DNA of 64,000 bases from Zoogloea oleivorans (GCF_008107625.1 NZ_SDKK01000006.1:168450-232449), one strand, 5' to 3'. Positions 36,519 to 49,064 are shown, numbered from the stretch's first letter. The notes: generated from the letters alone by a model not told the origin. Numbers and translations: made by a program.

Positions 36519-37880
36519 TCAATTTTCGATCAGCTGGAGTTCCATCCCAAACCCGCTCGCCGTGATCCGCTCGGCGGGCGGGCCTTCCTTGGCCAGCTCC
36601 CGATAGGCCTGACCGAGCCGGCGGGCCACGACCGTCACCAGGCGGGAGCGGAAGGCCTCCTGGCATTCATCCGTCGCCAGGGACAGAGAAGCCGGGTTCA
36701 GTTCGAGGTAGATCGTGGACGTGGTCGTGACCGCGGTATGCATGTGCCTGTGGTCCTGCTGATCAAGGAAGGCCAGTTCGCCAAAAACCTCGCCGTAGGA
36801 CAGTTCACTCACCCGGTGCCCATCCACCGATATCTCGACGCGCCCGTCGATGATGATCCCGAAACGCTGGTCTGAATCGCCTTCGCGCATCAACAGCGTG
36901 TTCGAATCCACCTTCCGCCAGCGGGAGATGCGCAGAATCTCCCAGATCTCGACGTCCTCGAACTCCACGAAAAAGGGCATCTTGCGCAGGATGGAAAAGC
37001 GCGTGTTGTCGGCCGGGATGGTCGCGTCGTCGAGAATCTTGTAGCGGACGGCGGACAGATCCTTGGCAAAATCGGCGCCGTTCTTGTAGCGGGAGTAGAG
37101 ATCCTTCTCCAGCGATTTGCGGATCACCGTATCCAGTTGCTCGGGCAGCTCCGTATTGATCTGCGAAACCAGGGGCGGCTCGGTATTGAGGATCTTGTAG
37201 ATCAGTTGGGCCGGATTCTTGGCGCGAAAGGGCAAACGCCCGGTCAGCATGTGAAACAGAACCACGCCCAGCGAGAACAGGTCGGTTTTCTGGTTGAGCG
37301 GATAACCCTTGATCTGCTCGGGGCTCATGTAGGCCGGTGAGCCGACCCCCATGATGAAGGTCGAATCCGACGCACTCTTCTTGCTGATGTTGAGCGCCAG
37401 GCCAAAATCGGTGATCTTCACGTTGTCGTGCTCATCCACCAGAATGTTGGCCGGCTTGATGTCCCGGTGCACGATCCCCTGACGGTAGGCGTAGTCGAGC
37501 GCCATGCTGCACTTGAAGATCATGCCGATCGTGCGGTGCAGCGGCAGCAGGTTCTGAAAGGTACAGTAGTGCTCCAGGGTCGTCCCCGGAAAGTACTCCA
37601 TGACGATGAAGGCATAATCCTTCTCTACCGTCGCGTCGAAAATCTTGATGATATTGGGGTGATCCAGACGCCGGGAGACGTCCATTTCGGCCCGCAGGAG
37701 CTTCATCAGGCGCCGGTTCCACTTGGCCTCGTCCTTCGACTTGTCGTCGAAACGAATCAGCTTGAGGGCGACCGGGTCGGGATACTGCGGATGTTCGGCA
37801 AGATAAACCGTGGCCGTGGCACCGCGGCCGACCTCACGGATCAGCTTGTACTTGCCGATTTTCTCAGGTGCTTTTTCCAT
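36519..37880 (-). CDS. Ser/Thr protein kinase with C-terminal cyclic-nucleotide-binding-like domain
   Basis: A 453-residue cytosolic protein. The Hanks-type kinase domain (~10-285) is complete: glycine loop VGRGATATVYL, Lys40 (VALK), alphaC Glu65, catalytic Asp140 (HRDIKPAN), Asp158 (DFG) and the SPEQ activation-loop end. Residues ~310-420 form a cNMP-binding beta-barrel with GEVFGELAF. The phosphate-binding arginine expected a few residues later (RAATV-like) is shifted or absent (DHRHMHTAV), so ligand binding is uncertain. AGCAGG precedes ATG 37880. It is divergent from grpE. The combination suggests second-messenger-gated phosphorylation; targets are unknown, although the FHA-cyclase at 24.5 kb is a candidate partner. 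Confidence 0.92.
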   Translation of the reverse strand: MEKAPEKIGKYKLIREVGRGATATVYLAEHPQYPDPVALKLIRFDDKSKDEAKWNRRLMKLLRAEMDVSRRLDHPNIIKIFDATVEKDYAFIVMEYFPGTTLEHYCTFQNLLPLHRTIGMIFKCSMALDYAYRQGIVHRDIKPANILVDEHDNVKITDFGLALNISKKSASDSTFIMGVGSPAYMSPEQIKGYPLNQKTDLFSLGVVLFHMLTGRLPFRAKNPAQLIYKILNTEPPLVSQINTELPEQLDTVIRKSLEKDLYSRYKNGADFAKDLSAVRYKILDDATIPADNTRFSILRKMPFFVEFEDVEIWEILRISRWRKVDSNTLLMREGDSDQRFGIIIDGRVEISVDGHRVSELSYGEVFGELAFLDQQDHRHMHTAVTTTSTIYLELNPASLSLATDECQEAFRSRLVTVVARRLGQAYRELAKEGPPAERITASGFGMELQLIEN

Positions 37881-37984
37881 ACCTGCTTGACACCGCAGAA
37901 TCCGTAAAGATGACCGGGGCAAGCCCGGATCGTTGTGATTTTACACTCCGTTCTCCGCTTTTCCGGCGGTAACGAGAATCCCCT

Positions 37985-38012
37985 CTTGAAATCTTATCCT
38001 GTGCCCCCAGTT
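37985..38012 (+). promoter_or_regulatory. Sigma-32 (RpoH) promoter of grpE
   Basis: CTTGAAA (37985-37991), 13 bases, CCCCAGTT (38005-38012), close to the heat-shock consensus CTTGAAA-N13/14-CCCCATNT. The grpE start is 30 bases after the -10 element, with AAGGAG between. Confidence 0.82.
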
Positions 38013-38041
38013 AGAGCGAGTCAAAAAAGGAGCCGTTACCC

Positions 38042-38632
38042 ATGCAAGATCAAGACACCCCTCTGAGCCCCGAAGGCAAAGCCACGCCGGAGCTTGTGGA
38101 AAACGTTGCAGGCGCAGCTGCCGCCGCTGATGAATCCCCCGCCGCCGAGCCGCACATTGACACGCTGCCCAGCCTGGCAGAACTGCTCCGCGATGCCGAA
38201 CTGAAAGCCTCCGAGCATCACGATGCCTGGCTGCGCGCCAAGGCCGAGACGGAAAACGTCCGCCGCCGCGCCCAGGACGATATCGCCAAGGCCAGCAAGT
38301 TTGCCGCCGACAAGTTCGCCCAGGCCATGCTGCCGGTCAAGGACAGTCTCGAAGCCGCACTGGCCACCGACAACGCCACGCTTGAAACCCTCAGACAGGG
38401 CGTCGAACTGACCCTCAAGCAACTCAGCGCCGCCTTCCAGAGCGCCAACGTGAGCGAAGTCAGCCCGGTTGGCGAGAAGTTCGACCCGAACAAGCATCAA
38501 GCCATCAGCGCCATCGAGGCCGAGGGCGAGCCGAATACCGTGATCAACGTGCTGCAGAAGGGTTACCTGCTCAACGAACGCGTGATCCGCCCGGCGCTGG
38601 TGGTTGTTTCAAAAGCCAAACCGGCCGCTTGA
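38042..38632 (+). CDS. grpE: Nucleotide exchange factor GrpE
   Basis: A 196-residue cochaperone that releases ADP from DnaK. A variable acidic/Ala-rich N-terminus is followed by the long coiled coil ([29 protein letters not shown]) and the C-terminal beta-wing ([41 protein letters not shown]). AAGGAG lies upstream. First gene of grpE-dnaK-dnaJ. Confidence 0.97.
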   Translation: MQDQDTPLSPEGKATPELVENVAGAAAAADESPAAEPHIDTLPSLAELLRDAELKASEHHDAWLRAKAETENVRRRAQDDIAKASKFAADKFAQAMLPVKDSLEAALATDNATLETLRQGVELTLKQLSAAFQSANVSEVSPVGEKFDPNKHQAISAIEAEGEPNTVINVLQKGYLLNERVIRPALVVVSKAKPAA

Positions 38633-38655
38633 AAGCCGCCACAGCGACCCCATAT
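38628..38655 (+). promoter_or_regulatory. Consensus-perfect sigma-32 promoter of dnaK overlapping the grpE stop
   Basis: CTTGAAA (38628-38634), a 13-base spacer and CCCCATAT (38648-38655) match the heat-shock consensus at every position. The -35 element spans the grpE TGA stop (38630-38632). It would start dnaK mRNA near 38663 with a leader of about 64 bases. Confidence 0.9.
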
Positions 38656-38726
38656 TCGTAACAAGCCAGCGGGCCGGGCACACACCGGCCAGCCAGACCA
38701 ACAGAATTCGAACTAAAGGAAATCTC

Positions 38727-40664
<1,938 letters not shown>

Positions 40665-40698
40665 TCCTGTCTGGCTGAAAAGCCGACCCGACAGATCC

Positions 40699-40743
40699 GG
40701 CCGAGCCATGCCGGCGCCTTGTGCGCCGCGCGGCTCGGCCTTT
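40699..40743 (+). terminator. Hairpin between dnaK and dnaJ (attenuator)
   Basis: GGCCGAGCC (40699-40707) pairs perfectly with GGCTCGGCC (40732-40740); an inner stem GGCGC/GCGCC extends it; only TTT follows. It would lower, not abolish, read-through into dnaJ, or shield the dnaK mRNA 3' end. Confidence 0.65.
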
Positions 40744-40769
40744 ACACAAGATAGCCAGAGCACCCAAAC

Positions 40770-41906
40770 ATGGCGAAACGGGATTTATACGAGATCCTCG
40801 GCGTCAATCGCGACGCGTCAGAGGACGAGCTGAAAAAGGCCTACCGCAAGCTGGCCATGAAATACCATCCGGACCGCAATCCGGACAACAAGGAATCCGA
40901 AGACAAGTTCAAGGAGGCCAAGGAAGCCTACGAAATCCTCACCGACGCCAACAAGCGGGCCGCTTACGACCGCTACGGCCACGCCGGCGTCGACCAGTCG
41001 ATGGGCGGCGGAGGGGGCGGTGGTGGCCAGGGCTTCGACGGCTTCGGCGATGCCTTTGGCGACATCTTCGGTGACATCTTCGGCGGTGGCGGCGGAGGCG
41101 GACGTGGACGCTCCAACGTCTATCGCGGTGCCGACCTGCGCTACAACCTCGAGATCACCCTCGAGGAAGCCGCGCGTGGCGCCGAAAAGACGATCCGCAT
41201 CCCTGCCCTCGAAGAATGCGAGCCCTGCCACGGCAGCGGCGCCAAAGCCGGCACCCAGCCGAAAACCTGCCCGACCTGCGGCGGCGCGGGCCAGGTACGC
41301 ATCCAGCAGGGCTTCTTCTCCATCCAGCAGACCTGCCCGAAGTGCCACGGCAGCGGACGCATCATTCCCGAGCCATGCACGTCCTGCGGCGGCGCCGGCC
41401 GGGTAAAGCGTCAGAAGACCCTGGAAGTGAAGATTCCCACCGGTATCGACGACGGCATGCGCCTGCGTCACAGCGGGCACGGGGAACCGGGTGTCAACGG
41501 CGGTCCGCCGGGCGATCTCTACGTGGAGATCCACATCAAGCAGCACCCGGTCTTCCAGCGCGACGGGGACGACCTCCACTGCGAGATGCCGATCAGTTTC
41601 ACCACGGCGGCGCTGGGTGGCGAAATCGAGATTCCGACCCTTGATGGCGCAGCCAACATCCGCATCCCGGCAGAAACTCAAAGCGCCAAGGTGTTCCGCC
41701 TGCGCGGCAAGGGCATCCGCAACGTACGCAGCCACTCACCGGGTGACCTGATGGTGCACGTGATCGTCGAAACGCCGGTCAAGCTCACCGAACGCCAGAA
41801 GGAACTGCTGCGGGAATTCGGGGATATTGCCTCGAGCAATGCCGAGCGTCACAACCCCAAGGCAAAATCCTGGATGGATAAGGTGAAGGACTTCTTCAGC
41901 ACCTGA
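40770..41906 (+). CDS. dnaJ: Chaperone DnaJ (Hsp40)
   Basis: A 378-residue type-I J-protein. The J domain has the HPD motif ([10 protein letters not shown]), followed by a Gly/Phe-rich region (~75-115), four zinc-binding CxxCxGxG-type repeats ([33 protein letters not shown]) and the C-terminal substrate-binding domains. It delivers clients to DnaK and stimulates its ATPase. No own promoter was seen, so expression probably depends on read-through of the hairpin before it. Confidence 0.98.
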   Translation: MAKRDLYEILGVNRDASEDELKKAYRKLAMKYHPDRNPDNKESEDKFKEAKEAYEILTDANKRAAYDRYGHAGVDQSMGGGGGGGGQGFDGFGDAFGDIFGDIFGGGGGGGRGRSNVYRGADLRYNLEITLEEAARGAEKTIRIPALEECEPCHGSGAKAGTQPKTCPTCGGAGQVRIQQGFFSIQQTCPKCHGSGRIIPEPCTSCGGAGRVKRQKTLEVKIPTGIDDGMRLRHSGHGEPGVNGGPPGDLYVEIHIKQHPVFQRDGDDLHCEMPISFTTAALGGEIEIPTLDGAANIRIPAETQSAKVFRLRGKGIRNVRSHSPGDLMVHVIVETPVKLTERQKELLREFGDIASSNAERHNPKAKSWMDKVKDFFST

Positions 41907-41943
41907 GCACGCACTGATTTTGCTGCATTGCGACACAAATATC

Positions 41944-41982
41944 CGCTGGCCGACGTTGTTTCAACGTCGGCCAGCGTCTTTT
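41944..41982 (+). terminator. Intrinsic terminator of the grpE-dnaK-dnaJ unit
   Basis: CGCTGGCCGACGTTG and CAACGTCGGCCAGCG form a 15-bp perfect stem with a TTT loop, followed by TCTTTT. Confidence 0.92.
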
Positions 41983-42051
41983 CCGAAACACATTCCTTTT
42001 GTCCTATACTCCGACCGGGTTTAATTTAATCACCAAAGAATAACGACAACC

Positions 42052-43206
42052 ATGCTCATCCGCACAATCAAGACCCTGATTGCCTCCCTCGGAGCCGGCC
42101 TTGTACTGGCGGCTCCAGGAGCGTCCCAGGCCGCCGACCCGGGCATCGGCGACAACACCATCACCCTTGGCATGTCGGCCCCGGTCTCCGGCCCCAACGG
42201 CGCCTACGGGAAGGAAATGAAGGAAGGCGCACTGGCCTACTTCACACAACTCAATGCGGCGGGCGGCATCGGCGGCAAGAAGATCGAGCTGCTTACCCTG
42301 GACGATGGCTACGAAACCGAGAAGACAGTGGCAAATACCCGCAAGCTCATCAACGACAACAAGGTGTTCGCGCTGATGGCCTTTTACGGATCTTCCCCGA
42401 CCACCGAGTCGATGAAGGTCTTCGCCGAGGCCAAAGTCCCCCTGCTCGGTACCATCAGCGGCGCCGGCAGCCTGCGCAGCCCGGTGAATCGCTACATGTT
42501 CCACCTTCGCGCCAGCTATGCCGACGAAACCGAAGCCATCGTCAATCATCTGGTCGGCCTCGGCGTCACCAACATCGCGGTGTTCTATCAGAATGATGGC
42601 TTCGGCAAATCCGGCCTGGACGGCGTCGTCGCCACCCTCGCCCGCCACAAACTCAAGCCGGTTGCCGTCGGCTCGGTGGAGCGCAACTCCCTGGAGGTCG
42701 GCCCCGCAGTGATCCAGATTGCCAAGGCCAACCCCCAGGCCGTCATCATGGTGACTCTCTACAAGCCGACCGCCGCCTTCATCCAGCAGATGCGCAAGGC
42801 CGGCCAGATGCCCCAGTTCTCGACCCTCTCTCCCGTTGGCGCCGATCTGCTGGTAACCGAAATGGGGGCCAAGGAAGCCCACGGAATCGGCATTTCCCAG
42901 GTCATGCCCTATCCCTGGAATGACACCGTGCCCATCGTGAAGGAATACCAGAAGGCACTGCAGTCCTCTGCCAAGCACAGCAACTACAGCTATTATGGGA
43001 TCGAAGGCTTCATCAACGCCAAGCTCATGGCCGAAGCCCTCAAGAAAACCGGCAGGGATCTGACCCGCGAAAAGCTGGTCAATACACTGGAAAGCAGCAA
43101 CTTCGACCTCGGCGGCTACAAGGTCGGCTACTCACCGAACAATCACAACGGCTCGCGCTTCGTGGATCTCACCGTACTGAGTCGCGACGGGCGCGTTCTG
43201 CACTAA
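42052..43206 (+). CDS. ABC-transporter substrate-binding protein, branched-chain amino acid type
   Basis: A 384-residue periplasmic type-I binding protein. A signal peptide (residues 1-27, ...PGASQAA) leads into a Leu/Ile/Val-binding-like (Peripla_BP_6) domain: GMSAPVSGPNGAYGKEMKEGALAYF, the GGKKIELLTLDDGYE block and NIAVFYQNDGFGKSG. No permease or ATPase gene is adjacent, so it is an orphan that must pair with a distant transporter or act in sensing. Ligand unknown. Confidence 0.92.
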   Translation: MLIRTIKTLIASLGAGLVLAAPGASQAADPGIGDNTITLGMSAPVSGPNGAYGKEMKEGALAYFTQLNAAGGIGGKKIELLTLDDGYETEKTVANTRKLINDNKVFALMAFYGSSPTTESMKVFAEAKVPLLGTISGAGSLRSPVNRYMFHLRASYADETEAIVNHLVGLGVTNIAVFYQNDGFGKSGLDGVVATLARHKLKPVAVGSVERNSLEVGPAVIQIAKANPQAVIMVTLYKPTAAFIQQMRKAGQMPQFSTLSPVGADLLVTEMGAKEAHGIGISQVMPYPWNDTVPIVKEYQKALQSSAKHSNYSYYGIEGFINAKLMAEALKKTGRDLTREKLVNTLESSNFDLGGYKVGYSPNNHNGSRFVDLTVLSRDGRVLH

Positions 43207-43225
43207 ACGCACTCACACCCGCAGT

Positions 43226-43255
43226 AAAAAGGGCGCCTCAATGGGCGCCCTTTTC
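43226..43255. terminator. Bidirectional terminator between convergent genes
   Basis: AAAAAGGGCGCC, loop TCAATG, GGCGCCCTTTTC: a 7-bp GC stem extended by A-T pairs, usable on both strands for the binding-protein gene and for cysS, which ends at 43273. Confidence 0.9.
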
Positions 43256-43272
43256 TTTTACAGCACCGAAGA

Positions 43273-44655
<1,383 letters not shown>

Positions 44656-44865
44656 GAGAAAGACCGCAATGAAGCCGAATGAAGGAAGGGATAGTCACTG
44701 GGAGCACCCGATGACGGGCATGTCAGGCGCCACCGAAAACACCGGCCCGGATAATCAGGGAGCGCTCATGGTCGGCGACGGAGCTTCTTGATAAAATGGT
44801 TCGCTTGTAACCAACCCTCTCATCACAGACCCTGCGTGCCCGCGTGCGCTGGCGAATCATATCAC

Positions 44866-45969
44866 ATGTCAAAACGAGCCCTGGCCGCCTCCCTGCTCCT
44901 CGCAAGCCTGATCTGCAGCCCTGTTGTCCGGGCCGATCCTCTGCAGGATCTGCAAGCCCTGGTCAAGCAGGGGCAATTCACCCAGGCCCTCGAACGGGCC
45001 GACCAGATGCTGGCATCAAAGCCGCGTGATGCGCAGGTGCGATTTCTGAAGGGCGTCGTTTTGTCTGAGCTCAACCGGAACAATGACGCCATCACGGTTT
45101 TCCAGAAACTGACCGAGGACTACCCGGAACTACCCGAGCCCTACAACAACCTTGCGGTGCTCTACGCCCAGCAACGCCAGTACGACAAGGCACGCACGGC
45201 CCTCGAAATGGCGATCCGCACCCATCCGAGCTATGCCACGGCCCACGAGAATCTGGGCGACATCTACGCCCGCCTCGCCAGCCAGGCCTACGACAAGGCC
45301 CTGTCCCTCGACTCGTCCAACCAAGGGGCACAGAACAAGCTCGCCATGATCCGCGAGATGATGAGCGTATCGGGCAAGACGGTACGCCCGACGGCGCCGG
45401 CCACAGCAGTTGCCGCCGCACCGCAGACTGTCAGGCCGGCAGCACCGGCTGTCGTCGCGCCGCCCGTCGTGCCCGCGGCCCAGGCCAGGCCTGCCACCCC
45501 GCCACCCGTAATGGTTGCCCAAAACAGCAAGCCGGTCACCCCACCGCCGGCTGCGGCCGCCCCCGTGGTGAAGGAAGAACCGAAGCCCGCCGCCAAGCGT
45601 CCCGAATCCAAGGATGAAGCGCAGCCCCAGGCCGTGGCCATCAGCAAGGCCGTCCAGAGCTGGGCCAGCGCCTGGTCCAGAAAAGACGTGAAAACCTACC
45701 TTTCCCATTACGGCCGCGATTTCGAACCGCCCAAGGGCCTGAACCGCAAAGCCTGGGAAGAAGAGCGCAGCCAGCGTCTCACCAAGCCCGGCAACATCGA
45801 AGTCGAACTCGAAAACGTCAAGGTCGTGAGCGTCAGCGGCGATCGCGCCACCGTCAAACTCCGTCAGCACTATCGTTCGGCGAACCTGTCCACGTCCTCG
45901 AACAAGACCATCGGTCTTGTTCTTCAGGATGGGAAGTGGGTCATTCAGCAGGAGCGAGTCGGCGGTTAA
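44866..45969 (+). CDS. Periplasmic TPR protein with C-terminal NTF2-like (Cds6-type) domain
   Basis: A 367-residue protein. A signal peptide (MSKRALAASLLLASLICSPVVRA) is followed by TPR repeats (~25-160; e.g. PEPYNNLAVLYAQQRQYDKARTAL), a Pro/Ala-rich linker (~165-255) and a C-terminal domain (~260-367) with SWASAWSRKDVKTYLSHYGRDF and VKLRQHYRSANLS. That last domain is clearly homologous to the C-terminus of the next gene. ATG 44866 gives the signal peptide. The stop overlaps the next start (TAATG). A scaffolding role for the partner L,D-transpeptidase is inferred. Confidence 0.85.
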   Translation: MSKRALAASLLLASLICSPVVRADPLQDLQALVKQGQFTQALERADQMLASKPRDAQVRFLKGVVLSELNRNNDAITVFQKLTEDYPELPEPYNNLAVLYAQQRQYDKARTALEMAIRTHPSYATAHENLGDIYARLASQAYDKALSLDSSNQGAQNKLAMIREMMSVSGKTVRPTAPATAVAAAPQTVRPAAPAVVAPPVVPAAQARPATPPPVMVAQNSKPVTPPPAAAAPVVKEEPKPAAKRPESKDEAQPQAVAISKAVQSWASAWSRKDVKTYLSHYGRDFEPPKGLNRKAWEEERSQRLTKPGNIEVELENVKVVSVSGDRATVKLRQHYRSANLSTSSNKTIGLVLQDGKWVIQQERVGG

Positions 45970-47165
45970 TGCATTACTTGCTGGCAGTACTGTGCAAGGG
46001 GTTCGCGCTGCTACTGGCGTGCAGCCCTTTCCTGGCCTTTGGCGCCGGGGAACAACGCACGTCCATGAGCGATCCGGACGCGGCCTTGGGTGCCGTTTTT
46101 CAGGATATCGAGCAAAGCAAATTGAGCAGTGCACTCACGAAAGTCGACGCGCTGCTGGTGAGCTACCCCAATTTCCGTCTCGCACACCTCATCCGGGGCG
46201 ACCTGCTGCTGGCCCGCACCCGTCCTCTGGCGGCCTTTGGCAGTTCGCCCGAAGCACCTGCCGACAAAATCGCCGACCTCCGCGAAGAAGCGGTTGCACG
46301 CCTCAAGGCTTACCGTAACCGCCCACCCAGCAACTATGTGCCGCGCTACCTGCTGCAAATGGAGCCGGAGCAAAAATACGCAGTGGTCGTGGATACGCAG
46401 CGGGCCCGACTCTACATTTACCAGAATGACAATGGCCGCCCGCGCTTCGTGGCCGACTACTACATTACCCACGGCAAGCTCGGTGCGGAAAAGGCCCGCG
46501 AAGGCGACAAGCGCACCCCGATCGGGGTTTATCACGTCACCGCCAACCTGCCCCGTCAAAAACTTTCCGACTTCTACGGCAGCGGCGCCTTTCCGATCAG
46601 CTACCCCAACGAATGGGATCGGCAACAGGGGCGTGACGGCCACGGCATCTGGCTGCACGGCACCCCGAGCGACACTTACTCCCGCCCGCCCCACGCCTCC
46701 GATGGCTGCGTCGTGCTGACCAATCAGGACCTGAACGCCCTGTCCCCCTACCTGCAGGTCGGGCTCACCCCGGTCATCATCAGCAACACCGTTGAATGGC
46801 TGAGTCTCGACGACTGGGCCACCGAACGGACCAGTCTCAACCGGCAGATCGAGTCCTGGCGCAAGGACTGGGAGAGCCGGGATCTCACTCGCTACCTGTC
46901 CCATTACTCCAGGCAGTTCCGCAACAACGAAGGCGACTACGAACGCTGGGCCGAGCAAAAACGCCTGGTGACGGCCGGCAAGAGCTGGGTCAAGGTCGAA
47001 CTCGGCAAGATGAGCGTCTTCCGCAACCCGGGCAAACAGGATCTGGTCGTCGTCACCTTCGAGCAGGATTACCGCAGCAACAACCTGTCCAACGTCCTCA
47101 AGAAACGCCAGTACTGGCTCAAGGAAGGCGGACGCTGGAAGATCGTCTATGAAGGTTTCGCTTGA
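45969..47165 (+). CDS. Secreted YkuD L,D-transpeptidase with Cds6-type C-terminal domain
   Basis: A 398-residue protein. A signal peptide (to about residue 27), a helical segment, then a YkuD domain (~132-270) with the catalytic pair His230 (IWLHGTPSD) and Cys247 (HASDGCVVLTN). Residues ~285-398 (ESWRKDWESRDLTRYLSHYSRQF, FEQDYRSNNLSNV, GGRWKIVYEG) form an NTF2-like domain as in Helicobacter Csd6/Cds6-type proteins. The ATG overlaps the upstream TAA, and GGAG lies 10-13 bases before it. Likely trims or cross-links peptidoglycan or modifies a cell-surface polymer. Confidence 0.9.
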   Translation: MHYLLAVLCKGFALLLACSPFLAFGAGEQRTSMSDPDAALGAVFQDIEQSKLSSALTKVDALLVSYPNFRLAHLIRGDLLLARTRPLAAFGSSPEAPADKIADLREEAVARLKAYRNRPPSNYVPRYLLQMEPEQKYAVVVDTQRARLYIYQNDNGRPRFVADYYITHGKLGAEKAREGDKRTPIGVYHVTANLPRQKLSDFYGSGAFPISYPNEWDRQQGRDGHGIWLHGTPSDTYSRPPHASDGCVVLTNQDLNALSPYLQVGLTPVIISNTVEWLSLDDWATERTSLNRQIESWRKDWESRDLTRYLSHYSRQFRNNEGDYERWAEQKRLVTAGKSWVKVELGKMSVFRNPGKQDLVVVTFEQDYRSNNLSNVLKKRQYWLKEGGRWKIVYEGFA

Positions 47166-47205
47166 GCCTTCCCTCACAACCCACGCAATCTGCCCCAGGA
47201 AACCC

Positions 47206-47775
47206 ATGAAGAAGATCCTTCTTGCCGTCGCCCTCGCCGGCCAGGCCTTGCTTGCCACCGCAGCCAACCCTTTGGTTGAACTGAAGACCAGCTCCGGTAC
47301 TGTCGTACTGGAGCTCTACCCGGAAAAGGCCCCCAAGACGGTCGCCAACTTCCTGGAATACGTGAAGAGCGGCTTCTACGACGGCCTCGTCTTCCATCGG
47401 GTCATCGACGGCTTCATGATCCAGGGCGGCGGCATGAACGCCAAACTGGAAGAAAAGGCCCCTCTGGCCCCCATCGAGAATGAAGCAAAGAACGGCCTGA
47501 AGAACGACGCCGGCACCATCGCCATGGCCCGCACGAAAAACCCCCACTCCGCCTCTTCCCAGTTCTTCATCAACCTCGCAGACAACCGCTCGCTCAACTA
47601 CCCGTCGCCGGACGGCTGGGGCTATGCCGTTTTCGGCAAAGTCACCGAAGGCATGGACGTAGTCCGCAAGATCGGCAAGGAACCCACGGCGACCAGCGGC
47701 TACCAGCGTGACGTGCCGGTCACCCCGATTTTCATCCAGTCCGCACGCCAGCTGCCCGAAAAGGCAGCCAAGTAA
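47206..47775 (+). CDS. ppiA: Periplasmic cyclophilin-type peptidyl-prolyl isomerase
   Basis: A 189-residue cyclophilin with an N-terminal signal peptide ([20 protein letters not shown]). The active-site blocks [33 protein letters not shown] and [15 protein letters not shown] are intact. It speeds proline isomerisation of exported proteins. CAGGAAA precedes ATG 47206. The next gene is a paralog without the signal. Confidence 0.95.
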   Translation: MKKILLAVALAGQALLATAANPLVELKTSSGTVVLELYPEKAPKTVANFLEYVKSGFYDGLVFHRVIDGFMIQGGGMNAKLEEKAPLAPIENEAKNGLKNDAGTIAMARTKNPHSASSQFFINLADNRSLNYPSPDGWGYAVFGKVTEGMDVVRKIGKEPTATSGYQRDVPVTPIFIQSARQLPEKAAK

Positions 47776-47809
47776 ACAATCCACCCACCTTCCCCACAGG
47801 AGCTTCAAC

Positions 47810-48304
47810 ATGGCAGTCAAACTCACCACCAATCACGGCGATATCGTCATCGAACTGGATGCCGAAAAGGCACCCGAAACCGTCAAGAACTTCATCGCCT
47901 ACGTGGAAGCCGGCCACTACAACAACACCGTTTTCCACCGGGTCATCGACGGTTTCATGATCCAGGGCGGTGGTTTTGAACCCGGCATGAAGCAAAAGCC
48001 CTGCGGCGAACCGATCCAGAACGAAGCCAGCAACGGCCTCAAGAACGACATCGGCACCATCGCCATGGCCCGTACCCAGGCACCCCACTCTGCCACCGCC
48101 CAGTTCTTCATCAACGTCGGCGACAACGAGTTCCTCAACCACCGCTCCCCCGACATGCAGGGCTGGGGCTACTGTGTATTCGGCAAGGTTTCCGAAGGCA
48201 TGGACGTGGTCAACAAGATCAAGGCCGTCAAGACCGGCTCCAGCGGCTTCCACCAGGACGTGCCGAAGGAAGACGTGATCATTGAGCGCGCTGAAGTCAT
48301 CTAA
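47810..48304 (+). CDS. ppiB: Cytoplasmic cyclophilin-type peptidyl-prolyl isomerase
   Basis: A 164-residue cyclophilin, without a signal peptide. [33 protein letters not shown] and [15 protein letters not shown] match the active site. CAGGAG lies 8 bases before ATG 47810. The pair ppiA-ppiB looks like a tandem duplication in which one copy is exported. Confidence 0.96.
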   Translation: MAVKLTTNHGDIVIELDAEKAPETVKNFIAYVEAGHYNNTVFHRVIDGFMIQGGGFEPGMKQKPCGEPIQNEASNGLKNDIGTIAMARTQAPHSATAQFFINVGDNEFLNHRSPDMQGWGYCVFGKVSEGMDVVNKIKAVKTGSSGFHQDVPKEDVIIERAEVI

Positions 48305-48326
48305 GCAAAACCAGGGCGACCGGCAC

Positions 48327-49064
48327 ATGCAAGTTCATTTCATTTCCGATCTGCATCTGAGTGCCGATCGCCCCGCCCTCACCGCGGTGTTCGAGCGCTA
48401 CCTCGCCGGCCCGGTCAGGGCTGCGGATCGCCTCTACATCCTGGGTGACCTGTTTGAATACTGGTCGGGAGACGACGACCTCGACGATCCACTGAACACC
48501 CGTATCGCTGAGCAACTCGCCAGCCTTGCCGAAGGCGGCTGCCAGATTTTTTTCATGCACGGCAACCGGGATCTGCTCATCGGTGAAGGCTTCGCCACCC
48601 GTGCAAATCTCAAAATCCTGCCTGAGCCGAGTTTGATCCAGCTCGGCGACGAGCGCTTTGTCCTGTGCCACGGCGACAACCTGTGCACCGACGACATCGC
48701 CTATCAAGCCTTCCGCACACAGGTTCGCAACCCGGCCTGGCAGGCCGGCTTCATGTCGCAGCCCCTCGCCGCGCGCAAACAGTTCATCGCCGGCCTGCGC
48801 ATGAAAAGCGAAGCAGCCAAGTCAGAAAAAACCGCCGAGATCATGGATGTGAACGCCGATGCCGTCGCTGCGCTGATCCGCGACAACGGCTTCCCGCGCC
48901 TCATCCACGGCCATACCCATCGTCCCGACATGCATCGGGTGGACGTGGATGGTCATACCTGCGAGCGCTGGGTGCTCGCCGACTGGCGTGATGCAACGGA
49001 GACCGCACAGGGGGAAGTGCTGGTGTGGGCCGACGGAAACCTGTCCCGTCAGCCCCTCTACTGA
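48327..49064 (+). CDS. lpxH: UDP-2,3-diacylglucosamine diphosphatase
   Basis: A 245-residue metallophosphoesterase that makes lipid X in lipid A synthesis, at the inner membrane surface. SDLHLSADRP, GDLFEYWSGDDD, HGNRDLLIG, CHGDNLCTDD and HGHTHRPD are the metal-binding motifs. ATG 48327 follows CCAGGG, 20 bases after the ppiB stop, an order seen widely in betaproteobacteria. Confidence 0.95.
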   Translation: MQVHFISDLHLSADRPALTAVFERYLAGPVRAADRLYILGDLFEYWSGDDDLDDPLNTRIAEQLASLAEGGCQIFFMHGNRDLLIGEGFATRANLKILPEPSLIQLGDERFVLCHGDNLCTDDIAYQAFRTQVRNPAWQAGFMSQPLAARKQFIAGLRMKSEAAKSEKTAEIMDVNADAVAALIRDNGFPRLIHGHTHRPDMHRVDVDGHTCERWVLADWRDATETAQGEVLVWADGNLSRQPLY

